A stretch of 64,000 nt of DNA from Morella rubra (GCA_003952965.2 CM025849.1:2860944-2924943); one strand, 5' to 3'. Shown: positions 37,343-47,234, numbered from the stretch's first letter. A program made the numbers and translations. Notes: a model not told the origin generated them from the sequence alone.

Positions 37343-37941
37343 AAAAGAGAAATCAAACAAACAAAAAGAAGAACAATCTTAACTCGTATTTTTTGCTTTT
37401 CCCTTCAAAAAGGGTTAAAGATCTAAATAATTAGAGTCAGGAGATGAGAGGGGGTGTCTTCCTATAACACTTTCAAAACTTTTGTATAACATACAAAATG
37501 ACTTACTTTCTATTGTCGGCTAAAGAACATAATAGATTGGTCTTTTGTGGTCCCTCATTGGCATCCCACGAGAAACACGTTTCCAAAAACTCAAAATGTT
37601 ATACCTTGCTGGCATGGACGAACTAGGTATTAAATTTTGAAGGGGTGCAAAGCTTCGACACAATTAAAACGAAGATGACGTCAAGAGCACAAAGCTGCGA
37701 CACAACAAATCTGTGGCAAGGTGGCAAGATAGGAGTCAGCGGACATATATAGCAATAGGACCCGCTTTCCAGAGGCAGTGACACAAGATTCGATGAGAGC
37801 CCAGTTAGAACAGATACAAGTGCGGCTCCGGATGAGGTGATTTAACAACCTCAAGTCGACTTTCAAACAAGTACATGCGATAAAGAGGCCCATCGAGCCG
37901 AATTTAAACAAACAGATGGCACGACTAGAACAAGCATGAAA
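37343..37941. repeat. Diverged direct repeat r1, copy 1
   Basis: This stretch and 38,114-38,605 share long blocks in the same order, such as GCTAAAGAACATAATAGATT, AACACGTTTCCAAAAA, ATGTTATACCTTGCT and ACAAACAGATGGCAC, with substitutions and an indel between them. They stand directly left of an LTR with a primer-binding site (38,801-39,019), so they may be part of that element's interior or two old copies of one repeat. Confidence 0.75.
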
Positions 37942-38113
37942 AACTAGTCGAGATTGGTCTGAGACCCCTCGCCGGAGTTGCGTTAGACATGGCAGTCGAG
38001 GGTTGTCATAGGTGATGGAAAGTATCCAGAGTGGTGGACAGAATATGAACGGAATATGATTTTACAAAAAAAGAAAAAAAACCCAATATGTATTAATAGG
38101 TAATAAGGAGTAG

Positions 38114-38605
38114 AAAAGAGAAATCAAATAAAAAAACAAAAATAGCAGAACAATCTTAACTCATATTCTCAGCCTTAGCTTGTCCCTTCAAAAAGGAGTA
38201 AATATCTAAATTAGACTAAGGGGATGGCAGGGGCTGTCTTCCTTTAATACTTTAAGAACTTTTGTATAGCATACAATACGACTGACTTTCTATTGTCTGC
38301 TAAAGAACATAATAGATTGGATTTTTGGGATCCCTCGTTGGCATTTCACGAGTAACACGTTTCCAAAAAATCAAAATGTTATACCTTGCTCACATGGACG
38401 AAGCCAGGAATTAAATTTTGGAAAGGCAGAGGAATGGGATCCGAGTGTGGCTTTGGATGAGGGTCAGGTTAGAATAAATACAAGTGGAGCTCCGACCGAG
38501 GTGATTTGAGAACCTCAAATCGACTTCTAGACAATTACATGCAATAAAGAGGTCCTACCAAGCTAAATTTGAACAAACAGATGGCACAACTGGAATGAGC
38601 ATGAG
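38114..38605. repeat. Diverged direct repeat r2, copy 1
   Basis: Partner of 37,343-37,941. The two differ much more from each other than unit copies 1 and 2 do, so this duplication is older than the 14.4-kb one. Confidence 0.75.
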
Positions 38606-38800
38606 AGGTGGTGAAAAGCGCCGTGAGTGCTAGATAGAGTGGCATTGGTGGATGGTGGTGTACCGTATCTGCCGGGCAAACAAGATGATGACGAGTGGTG
38701 CCAGGGAGTGGCAGGAAGTTGGTAGGGATTGAGAAAGCACTGGGGAGTGGCTGGATGTCAGCTGGAAGGCGCCAATGACTAAGGGCTACAAGAACGTAAT

Positions 38801-39019
38801 GACTATGATACCATGTTGAAAATATTAAACTAGAGAAGATTGAAAGAGAGAGTGAGGAAGGGAGAGAGAGAGAGAAAAAAGACTTAAGATGGTTCAGTTT
38901 ACAAAGATCTAGTCATAGGAAGGCCAAATGGCTACATCTTTAATTCTCCTGGTATGTTTAACTTGTACATATAAGAACCTGTTTATAGGCCCAAATCACA
39001 AAAAACTATATTCTTAACA
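38801..39019 (-). mobile_element. LTR with adjacent primer-binding site, minus strand, copy 1
   Basis: 38,814-39,019 begins TGTTGAAAATATTAAACT and ends ATTCTTAACA (TG..CA). Directly left of it is ATGATACCA, the reverse complement of the TGGTATCAT-type initiator-Met tRNA binding site. This is the layout of the 5' LTR of a minus-strand LTR element whose interior would extend to the left. No polyprotein or second LTR is recognisable. An AG-rich microsatellite (38,850-38,880) lies inside. The relic is old and incomplete. Confidence 0.6.
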
Positions 39020-39066
39020 GACAACACAATTTACATTCTAACATCAAATGTAGGTAAAATATAACA

Positions 39067-39283
39067 CTCATTAGGTTTTAGGCTGATTTTAAAAAACTCA
39101 TTAAACTTAAAAAAAATTATTTTTAGTCACTTAGATTTGACCATTAGTAAATTAGGTCACCAAACCTAACTCCGTTAGCGTGCTTTAACAGAAAACTTAC
39201 CAAGTAGACTAAATAACAGCTCTCACCCAATTAGAATATGCCAGGTCTCCTAAAAAAAATAAAAATTCTAAAATTCTAAAATT

Positions 39284-39314
<31 letters not shown>

Positions 39315-39841
39315 CAAGGTGGGGAGTTTCCTACCTTAACCCATGCATGGTGCGAGGGGGAGGGATTCGTCCTCCACCCTAAGTTGCGCAGGTCTGGTCC
39401 CTGTGTGGAGGACAGGTCCCTTCCCGCACCACCAAATCAAGCCTAAGGGGTGGTTGAGGGGACCTTCCCTCCATCCTGCAACCTAGATGGATTGCGGGAT
39501 GGGACCTCAGAGTGCTGCTTGGGTGGAGGGGGAGGAATCCCTCCACCCCGAGCCGAACAGATCAAGGTAGGGAACTGTCTCTCTTTTTTTTTTTTCCAAT
39601 TTAATTTTTTTTAGTTTTTAGTTTAGTTTTGATTTACAATTTTTATGTTATAAATATTTAATTTTTTATTTATTTTAATGATACATGTCGAGTTGTGATT
39701 AGGTGGGATAAATTTTCTGTTGAAACCGTTAAAATAAATAAGTTTGGTGACCTAATTTACTAACAGTCAAATCTAAGTGACTACAGTTTTTTTTTTTTAG
39801 AGCTAATGAATTTTTAAAAAATTGGCCTAAATTTTAGTGAG
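39067..39841. mobile_element. Foldback/MULE-like element with long inverted arms, copy 1
   Basis: The left arm from CTCATTAGGTTTTAGGCTGA is mirrored by the right arm ending in TTGGCCTAAATTTTAGTGAG. Within the arms, CACTTAGATTTGAC and TAGTAAATTAGGTCACCAAA recur inverted on the right. Arms are about 130-150 bp. Between them is a GC-rich core (about 39,315-39,575) bounded by a long A run and a T run. There is no coding region. Long inverted arms without transposase suggest a non-autonomous Mutator-like or foldback element; no clear target duplication was found. Confidence 0.7.
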
Positions 39842-39959
39842 TAAAAATGTATATTCTCTCAAATTTATGTACTTTGGGGTGGCCGAAAAGTTTTGGTGGG
39901 TTATAAAAACCAATAAAAATGGCCAAACAAGCCAAAAAAAAAAAGTTAAATAGACAGGC

Positions 39960-40145
39960 TTTTTTTTTTTTTTTGTTAAACACATTTTGCATTTTTTATA
40001 TTTGGAGTATTGACATATTGCACCTTAATATTTTATTTTTAAGACATTAAATTCGTTATGTTACCTTCCTTAATAATTTACACACTGAAGTAAAATTTAC
40101 TTTCAAATTAAATGATAATCATTTACTCGTGTCTCTTATTGGATC
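39960..40145 (-). repeat. Inverted repeat arm or SINE-like copy, right, unit copy 1
   Basis: Reverse-complement partner of 36,160-36,312, beginning with the T run and GTTAAACACATTTTGCA and ending CGTGTCTCTTATTGGATC. Confidence 0.6.
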
Positions 40146-40793
40146 TTAATTTTTACTAAACCATTAGTCTCCTGCGGCCCAGTGACTCTAGGAGCTCGTC
40201 TAACGGTGTACACTTTGCTCTCCGGGGATTCTTCTTTACCTGTTGATTTCGTTAATGCAGTCCCGGCCGGACCATCATCATCAATGATTCGACAGCTGCT
40301 GGTGCCTTCTTCTGCGGTTTACTAGTCGAAACGTAAAACGACGTTCCTGAAGCGGCGATAAGGCTTCAGAGTTCAGAGTGGGCCGGATCTGGTTGCAGCC
40401 TGCTCGTTAAGAAGGCTTCTTCTGTTTTTGTTGTTGTTTATTTATTATTACTTTTATTTTTTATTATTATCATGCATTAGTATTACTTTTAATCTCTTTT
40501 AGCAAGGCTATCTCGTGTATACATGAGCGAGAGAGATATTCAAAGCGTAATTGCATTGGGATATTTTCTTTATAGCGTCTGCTAGTTAGAAGGGCCCCTA
40601 GCCAATTAAAAATGTATAGATAACTTTATGGTAAAAAAATTGTTACATTTGTCATCGATTTTTCTCTCATGCTGTAGTCCACCAAATAAGACATAAATAG
40701 CTAAATTTGGTGTCACCATTTTTGCGTTTGCGAACCTGGAATAACGACTATAAAAATTCAAAGGATAAATATATTGAAGTCATTTCCAGTCAT
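40146..40793. other. Unassigned spacer with a GC-richer patch, copy 1
   Basis: 40,180-40,430 is richer in GC than its flanks and has no frame I recognise; the rest is AT-rich. Nothing further is supported. Confidence 0.45.
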
Positions 40794-41033
40794 CTCTAAC
40801 TAGAGGGTATTGATGATTTACATCTTAAGCTATTATTTTTGTTACATTATATTTACTAACTATTGATTTTAGATAATTTGCATCTTCCGTTACAATTTTT
40901 TGTGAGTTTTAATGAAAATTAAATTTTTAACATTTTAAATGACAGTTTTGCCCTCATAAAAATGGTTTTGTTGAGTGCAATGTAACAAAAATAATAATTT
41001 ATAGTGTAAAGTGAAGACTTCCATAATTAGAGA
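40794..41033. mobile_element. 240-bp MITE with terminal inverted repeats, copy 1
   Basis: The left end CTCTAACTA and the stretch CTATTATTTTTGTTACATTA are mirrored at the right by TGTAACAAAAATAATAATTT and the end TAATTAGAG. Arms are about 60 bp. The interior is AT-rich and non-coding, and its superfamily is not clear from the ends. Confidence 0.65.
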
Positions 41034-41526
41034 GTACAGAGTATAATATTAGTCTCCACTCTCCAAGCAATTAGTCTTTCCAATTCTGCTTTGTGGTACT
41101 ATGTTTTGATTAGGAGCATATTACCTGCAGCCACAAAACTAAGGGTTCTCTAAATACAGACATATGATCAAGTAATTTCAACTTCCCAAACGCTACTAAT
41201 ATCTGAGAAGTCAAGGAACTGACACTGAGTCAGCAAGCACCAGGTCTAACTAGCAGTGAATTCTGTAATCCATGGGACACAATGAATATGCAGATGCAAT
41301 GCTGACAAATAAAATGCACCGACCGTTTCATCGGATACTAAACTATTTTTAAGAATGAAAAGAATTCAAGAAGTCAATCAGAAGAGAGAGAGTCAACGGT
41401 CCAGACCTTCCCAGGAGCTAGCATCGCTGACCCTTGATGCCTCCGACGTAATCGAACCCAGCCACAATCCCGGAAAAACATTCTGCAAACAAAAAGAAGA
41501 CATCTTCCTGTAACAAATAGACCGGG
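41034..41526 (-). other. Possible minus-strand terminal exon fragment, copy 1
   Basis: On the minus strand TCTTTTTGTTTGCAG at about 41,483 makes a good acceptor. It is followed by a short open stretch (one frame reads NVFPGLWLGSITSEASRVSD) and then AT-rich sequence resembling a 3' untranslated region. I cannot identify a protein. It may be another captured gene fragment like the AATF exon. Confidence 0.2.
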
Positions 41527-43378
41527 GAAATACTTAAGGCTGCCATTGGCTATTCCAAGATCAAAGAGGCAAGTATATTTGGAGCTTAAGGAAAAATCCT
41601 GAAGAAAATTTCTGGATGGAAATCCAAAATGTTATCCCATGCAGGTCGTGCTTGTCTTATCAAATCAGTTGCTTTGTCCCTGCTCATATTTGATGACTAG
41701 TTTTCTTGTGCCAAAATCTTATTGCCAGGCATTAGACAACCTTTTACGAGACTTTAGGTGGGGTCTTCCTTTGGAGAAAAGCCGTAACTTTGTTCCAAAG
41801 TCATGGAATTCTATTTGCTTTCCGAATGAATTAGGAGGACTTGGATTTTGAAAATTTTATGACTACAATCAAGCTCTTATTGCAAAAATGGGTTGGCGAA
41901 TGTATAATGAGGGTGATAAGTTGTGGGTAAAATTGCTCAGAGCAAAGTACTGTAGCCCCAACCAAATCATTGCTTCAAAAAATGTTCCACATTGCTCATG
42001 GTTTTGGCAGGGGATTATGCATCCAGAGTTTTCTAAGCAGAGGGTTGTGCTATAAGGTGGGTGATGGAAGAAGTCTCAATTGTTGGGCTGACCCATGGCT
42101 TCCTTTTATGGAGACATTCAGACCAAAACCTAGGATCCTTGGAGTGGAACAATTGCAGCAACCGAAAGTTAGTGACTCAGTGTCAAGTCAAGGTGGGGAA
42201 TGGAATGTTATTACTCTTCGCCACTTGTTTGATGATGGTAGTGTGGCAGCCATCTTGAGAATACTACCTCCAATTACAGGATGTTCTGATAAGCCTCAAT
42301 GGATGCTTTCCATAAAGAGGGAACTTTCTGTGAGGGATGCTTATGAATTGATTATAAAAGAACATCCACCTCCTTGTCTCTTCAGGATTGGAGAAGATTT
42401 TGGAAATTAAAGATTCAAGACTACTTGAAGCATTTCTTGTGGCGAGTTTTATGGAAAGCTATCCTGGTACGAGCAATAATCAGCCGCTTTGTCCCAAATC
42501 TCTCCCTAGACGATACCAAATCAACTGTGTGATCTTGATGAAGAATCTGTTGAGCATCTTTTTGTGAGATGCCCTTATGCTTACTGTGAATGGAGACAAT
42601 CCCCAGAGCCTATTAACACGACAATCATGGGCGATACTCCAATCAATGAATGGTTGAAGGCGATGCTTAACCCCACTTTACATATGGGAGTTCGGTCTGA
42701 GGATGAGCATGCTTTTATTGTCTACACTGCAGTAGCGATGGATCTCATCTAGTTTACTAGAAATCTCAAAGTCCACCATGATCAAGCACCGAATCCCCAT
42801 AGATTATTTCAACAGATCCAGAGATGCTTCAGAGAGCATGTTGCGGCATGGGAAGATGTTGCCTCTCAACAAATCCAAAACTGGGTGCCCCCTCCTGTGG
42901 GTTGTGTTAAAATTAATTTTGATGCCGCAATTCGTAAGTTTTACTGTTGTGGCATGTGGGTGCTATAATATGTCTGGGATTCTTTTATGGGCTCGATTAA
43001 CGGAAATACTTCCTGCCATGTCTCCTCTGCTGGGGGAAATGTTGGCAGCCCGTATGGCAGCTGAAGAAGTGAAGTTAAGGAATTTGCATACTGATTTTTT
43101 TTTTTTTTTTGTAAGGGGACTCCCTTAGTGCTATAAAAGGGATCAATGACCCTACCATGGACCTTCCTAGAAGCCGTATCAGCCAAGTGTCTTTAGAGAT
43201 AAGAGAGATGATGCAAAATTTTCCACTTTGGTGTTTCTCTAAAGTCTCCAGGAAAGCAAACTTGAATGCTCACTCACTGGCTACGAGGCGATGCCTTAGT
43301 AAATTTTATGGTGTAGTACCGTTTAATATTATCCCTAAACATCTGCTAAGTCAGATCATGTTGTATAAAGACTCTTAA
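41527..43378 (+). mobile_element. 5'-truncated LINE (plant L1/RNase H type), copy 1
   Basis: The C-terminal part of a plant non-LTR retrotransposon ORF2. It starts in the thumb region of reverse transcriptase (KYLRLPLAIPRSKRQVYLEL near 41,529; [19 protein letters not shown] near 41,690). It continues through the zf-RVT-type region (WADPWLPF, near 42,090) to an RNase H domain (WVPPPVGCVKINFDAA near 42,888; GDSLSAIKGIND near 43,116; WCFSKVSRKANLNAHSLA near 43,228). The catalytic RT core and ORF1 are absent. The frame is broken several times: a TGA follows GGLGF at about 41,849, there are shifts near 42,040 and 42,410, and a T run at 43,088-43,109 interrupts RNase H. The longest clean frame is 41,970-42,410. 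It is an inactive relic. Confidence 0.88.
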
Positions 43379-44448
43379 TGTAACTTTAGTCGACTATCGA
43401 ATGAAGTGAAGTTGCTTAGAAAAACAAAAAGAAGACATATTTTAGAAGTAATTAACAACTAGGACGACTTTGAAAAAAGGTGGCAATTAAGAATAGAAAG
43501 CAAACATGATTAACTTTTTGGGCTGGCTTGTAGATTGAAGTGCAAATTCTTTTACATCGAGCTGTTTCTGCACGTTCTTGGCTAGCTTCTTGGGCCTCCT
43601 GGAGGGCTTGGACCCAGCTAACACGAAGATATCCTGCTCGATTTCGTTTCTGGATAGCGCAATTGAAGTCTTGGGGCATGTTCGTTTTCATGTTTTTTTT
43701 AGGATTATGATAGTTTTGTGAATATTTAGGTGGTGTTAAAGTTGTATAAAAATGCGTGTAGAAGTTGTTGAAAGGGATTGGTGTGTGTAAAAAAAGTAAT
43801 AAAGTGTTGTATTAAAAATACGTGTATGTTATGATGTTTGGATTGTAAAAATAAAAGTAGGATTCAAATCCTACAAAAATGATGAAAACGAACATGCCCT
43901 TGGTCTTTTCTCCGGAATTTTCGTAGGGTATGCCTTTCGTTTCGGGCCTGAGACGAGTCAGCAGGACGCGCAGGCTGGGATTTGGTCTCTTGCGCCGGAA
44001 GTCCTCCTACTCCGTTGGCATTGCGGCGCGCTGCCATCATCATCGACAGCATGAGACTTTTTATTGTATCGGATAGGAAGACAGATTTTCGATTACGCTT
44101 CCGGCTCAAACCGGAGAGTTTTTTTGATGCGGTGGTTATCTTTCTTCGGCCGAAAGACGGGCCGAGGTTCCGGTTCAGCAGAATGAGTCGACTCGGCGAG
44201 CTTTCGGATCACCTGGCGATGATAATCTTCAGCAAGTGGTCGTGAGCTGACTGTCCGAGTCTGCTGTGGAACCGGTGGTTGTGAGTGGCGGCAGTGGTGG
44301 CGGAATGGTTGAGTGGCCACTTCAAGTTGGAGAAAGCGTAGCTTTGAAACAGTTGAGACTTGGGTGAGGAAACTGCGGAGGCCATGGGTGAACGTGGTTG
44401 TTCCGATGCTGCTGGTATTTTGGTTTCGGACAGGAACACCATACTCCG
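43379..44448 (-). other. Unidentified coding-like stretch split by a MITE, copy 1
   Basis: Several minus-strand open frames occur: 43,452-43,691, 43,864-44,109, 44,093-44,455 and 44,209-44,442. The last could begin MASAVSSPKSQLFQSYAFSN, a Ser/Ala-rich N-terminus with the look of a plastid transit peptide. Its frame closes after 77 codons, and the overlapping 120-codon frame takes over. Composition is GC-richer than the surroundings. It could be a captured first exon of a host gene. I do not recognise the protein and propose no function. Confidence 0.3.
43674..43899. mobile_element. PIF/Harbinger-like MITE with TTG target duplication, copy 1
   Basis: A 226-bp element has near-perfect terminal inverted repeats: GGGCATGTTCGTTTTCAT at the left and ATGAAAACGAACATGCCC at the right. 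TTG occurs on both sides (43,671-43,673 and 43,900-43,902). GGGCATGTT-type ends and a 3-bp duplication fit PIF/Harbinger-derived MITEs. The interior is AT-rich and non-coding. It interrupts the coding-like minus-strand stretch. Confidence 0.78.
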
Positions 44449-44579
44449 GTATCAATGTTACTGAATGATGACCTCAATATTAGATATCAGGCAGTCATAT
44501 TCGCAGACGAGTAGAAGATGAAGGTTCTGTTCTTCTTATCACAAGTTTTGCTATTTATTAAATCCTTTAACCTTGATAG

Positions 44580-44676
44580 GAATCACAAGCTGACGGTGAC
44601 CCTAAACTTCTGGAAGACTCTGAATTCCTGCAATTACTGAAGGAATTCTTTGAGACGATTTGCCCATCATCATCTG
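44580..44676 (+). pseudogene. Isolated AATF/Che-1-like exon, copy 1b
   Basis: A diverged second copy of the 32,968-33,067 exon, in a repeat that extends over about 44,449-44,769. It reads ADGDPKLLEDSEFLQLLKEF, keeping the family-like KLLED but lacking one codon (Tyr) after DSEF. Acceptor (GATAG) and donor (GTAATA) remain. Homology stops abruptly at 44,769, where CACTA sequence begins. Confidence 0.75.
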
Positions 44677-44769
44677 GTAATAACATTTTGTTGAGCCCTG
44701 TAGTTTTTATATTTATCCATGTTTCTGCCTATTTGAAAATTTGTTTAGGCTGAAGACCCCAAAACAAGC

Positions 44770-45439
44770 GCGAACTAGCAGCGTGGTTCACAGTCAACTT
44801 TGATCTATTCTTCTTATTTTGCTCGCTTCATTTCTGTGATATTTTAAGTAATTAAATATTAAAAGAATATAATATTTAAGCAACGAGTTTTTGTAATCAC
44901 GTTCCATAAATGCTTCGCTGGTGAACAGATCACATAACTCCTTCCACTGTTCTTCTGTGGTATCAGGGTGCGGCTTCAGCAACGCCGCCTCTTTACTCGG
45001 GAACTTCTTAAAATACGCATGCATTCGATTGCGGTGCGTTCGACGTGCCGTCATCATAGTCTCGACCATCGTCCTCATGACGGGTGTAGTCAAGGTCGAA
45101 GTGGTCCTGCATAAGTACCAAAACATACAATATTACAATGATAAACGAAATGTGTCCACCAAAAATTTATGTTTACGAATTTAATCATACCAACACCCGA
45201 TCCATAATGTACTCCTTCACTTCTGCAGGAACATCGACCCACTTGTTAACTGAGATCGGAATCAGCCCTCGGACCAACATTCCAATCTTCGTCGATAGAG
45301 TGGCAGCAGTGGAAGACACTCCTCCACACTCTCCCTCCGGGATATGCACCGATAGTTTTGCGGACCCGGACCCAAGACTCTTCTCCAAACTGACTCCACG
45401 TGTCCTACCTGGCCCATGTTTAGAACTCAAACACTTCAA
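44770..45439 (-). pseudogene. CACTA transposase fragment (plant transposase, Ptta/En/Spm family), copy 1
   Basis: Three exon-like pieces on the minus strand match the conserved region of plant En/Spm proteins (PF03004-type). 45,185-45,439 has KLSVHIPEGECGGV, TKIGMLVRGLIPIS and NKWVDVPAEVKEYIMD. About 44,900-45,108 has THRNRMHAYFKKFPSKEAAL and TTEEQWKELCDLFTSEAF. About 44,770-44,832 has SEQNKKNRSKLTVNHAASSR. A GT..AG intron (about 45,110-45,191) separates the first two. An extra C near 45,097, absent from copy 2, shifts the second exon out of frame. The catalytic upstream protein region is not present, and the C-terminus is lost at 44,770. Confidence 0.8.
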
Positions 45440-45503
45440 TAATTAAATATGAGAATATAATAAATGCTACACAAGGTCAATAACTTGCAATCTGCCCTAA
45501 CTT

Positions 45504-46760
45504 GCGATCGATCGATACTATAGACAATCGATCGTATTTCAAAATCGATCGATCATCATTATATAGACGATCGATCGCTGAACCTCCATCTAACACACGA
45601 TCGATCGTCAGAATCTGGTGATCGATCGTGACTAACCCAGATCGACAAAACAGCTTGTCAGCCTCCCACACACTCAAATCCATGCCCAAAACACTCACAA
45701 ATCATTCTCATGTAATACTAATTCTAATATACATATTAAAAATACTCTAAGAAGCTCTAATCAACACAAATCCAATCCACAACACCCACGAATAGACAAA
45801 TAAAAATAACACCAAATAACCAATGAAATCATTCATAAATCGTAGTGTAGGTTGAGGATATTACCTTTTGCACGAAATGTAGACCAAAACGAACTAAATT
45901 CACACCAAAATCTCACAAATGTCGCCCAAATTTTTTCAATATTCACCCGGTTAAAAAACCAATGAATTTGAGCTTGGGCTTAACCTTAAGGACTTCTAAA
46001 CACTCTCGCAACTAAAAGGATGGTATTTAGACAAAATTAAAGGGAAAAATGGCTCCTTGCCGCGAGTCTCTAGTTTCCTCTTGCCGTGGGTGTATTTTTG
46101 CTTCACCCACGGCGTTAGAGCATCCTGACATTTCAAGCGCGATAAACACCGATCGATCGGTACCAAGCACAAAAATTCTGCCCAGATTTTAGAACGATCG
46201 ATCGGTGCCGAGAATAAAAACGATGTCGCATGAAGCCCCAAAATTAACGATCTATTGGTACCAAAAAATTAAACGACACCGTTATGTACCGATCGATCGC
46301 CAATAATGCGATCGATCAGTTAACCTAATTATTAAAAAATGGTTTTTAGCTTAACAAATGACTTAATTATTAAAATTAATTTACTTATAATATCATATTA
46401 ATACATACCTCATACTGATGAATTATAATCATGTGTTAAATAAGCGTTATGTCACTAATTTCTAACATCTTAATACCTTACTCATACTAACACAAACAAA
46501 ATGCATCTATGTTGCAACATGTATAACTTATAAATGCTTTCTTAAAAATTAATGATATGTACTTGATATGTTTTTATGTAATCTAAATACATCCTAACAT
46601 ACTTTGTTAATATATATTTCTATGTTTCTAATCATTTAAACTCACATTATTTAAAAAAATGAGGATTAGATCAAAAACTAATGTAGTGATCGATCGGTGT
46701 ATATACCGATCGATCGGTTAGTGCACCCAAAAGACAACGGAAACACCGATGGATCGGTGT
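45504..46760. repeat. Cluster of CGATCGATCG-type palindromes
   Basis: About a dozen copies of a core CGATCGATCG or ATCGATCGAT word lie within 1.25 kb: near 45,505, 45,527, 45,544, 45,569, 45,598, 45,620, 46,150, 46,195, 46,290, 46,309, 46,687 and 46,706, with degenerate ones near 46,248 and 46,747. Several carry extended symmetrical flanks (ACCGATCGATCGGT). The density is far above chance in AT-rich DNA. The cluster lies in the CACTA interior between the transposase fragment and the right subterminal array. Confidence 0.85.
46083..46113. repeat. Perfect 10-bp hairpin inside the CACTA piece
   Basis: GCCGTGGGTG and CACCCACGGC are separated by an 11-base T-rich loop. Its role is unknown. It lies between two groups of the GATCGATC palindromes. 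Confidence 0.6.
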
Positions 46761-46780
46761 GAGGGCAACGGTGGTGATTT

Positions 46781-46890
46781 GGGGGGGTGGGGGGGCGCCG
46801 TTGAAATGCCACGGGGAGGGAGGGAAAATCGAGCAGGGGGGCGGGGGAAGAAGAAGGAGGAAGAAGAAAAGGGGGGGGGCGCGGGATGGG
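46781..46890 (+). repeat. G-run tract with quadruplex potential
   Basis: The + strand has runs of seven, seven, six, five and nine G, plus shorter GGGG and GGG runs, within 110 bases, interrupted by a GGAAGAAGAA purine stretch. The spacing of runs would permit G-quadruplex structures. It lies immediately left of the subterminal array. Confidence 0.65.
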
Positions 46891-46924
46891 CAGCTAATTT
46901 GCCCTAAACGCGCGTTTCACTAAG

Positions 46925-47234
46925 TCTATAGCGGCGTCACTGACCGCCGCTATAGACTTAAGATCTATAGCGGCGGTCAGTGACCGCCGGAAACAGCGGC
47001 GGTCACTGACCGCCGCTATAGAAACCGCTGCCATAGGCGTATATAGCGGCGGTCATGACCGCCGCTATATCAACCGCTGCTATTTTGGTCTATAGCGGCG
47101 GTTTTTGACCGCCGCTAGATGTTTATTTTTCTGTTGCGGTTTTGATAAACCGCCGGTATATAGGGCATATAGCGGCGGTTTTGGTGACCGCCGCTAAAAT
47201 GACCGCCGCTATGTAGACCTGTTTTTTTGTAGTG
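46925..47234. repeat. CACTA subterminal repeat array
   Basis: The motif TATAGCGGCGGTCA and its complement TGACCGCCGCTATA occur repeatedly, often as back-to-back palindromes (GCGGCGGTCAGTGACCGCCG), with about eight such pairs or half-pairs in 300 bp. Subterminal motif arrays of this sort are known transposase-binding regions in En/Spm elements. The array ends at the CACTA terminus. Confidence 0.85.

Larger units (their letters stand above)
44770..47234 (-). mobile_element. CACTA (En/Spm) transposon piece with intact right end, copy 1
   Basis: The right end reads ACCTGTTTTTTTGTAGTG at 47,217-47,234, i.e. CACTACAAAAAAACAGGT on the minus strand, the classical CACTA terminus. It is preceded by a subterminal array of GCGGCGGTCA motifs. 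A transposase fragment on the minus strand occupies the left end. No matching CACTA terminus exists at the left, where the element stops within the transposase at the junction with the AATF repeat. It is therefore one-ended and not mobile by itself. After the right end the AATF-repeat flank resumes (GTATCAATGTTACAG). Confidence 0.85.

Noticed and set aside
46925-47234. Possible CRISPR-like or satellite array
   Set aside because: The spacers are irregular, the motifs are inverted pairs, and the array ends at a CACTA terminus, which explains it.
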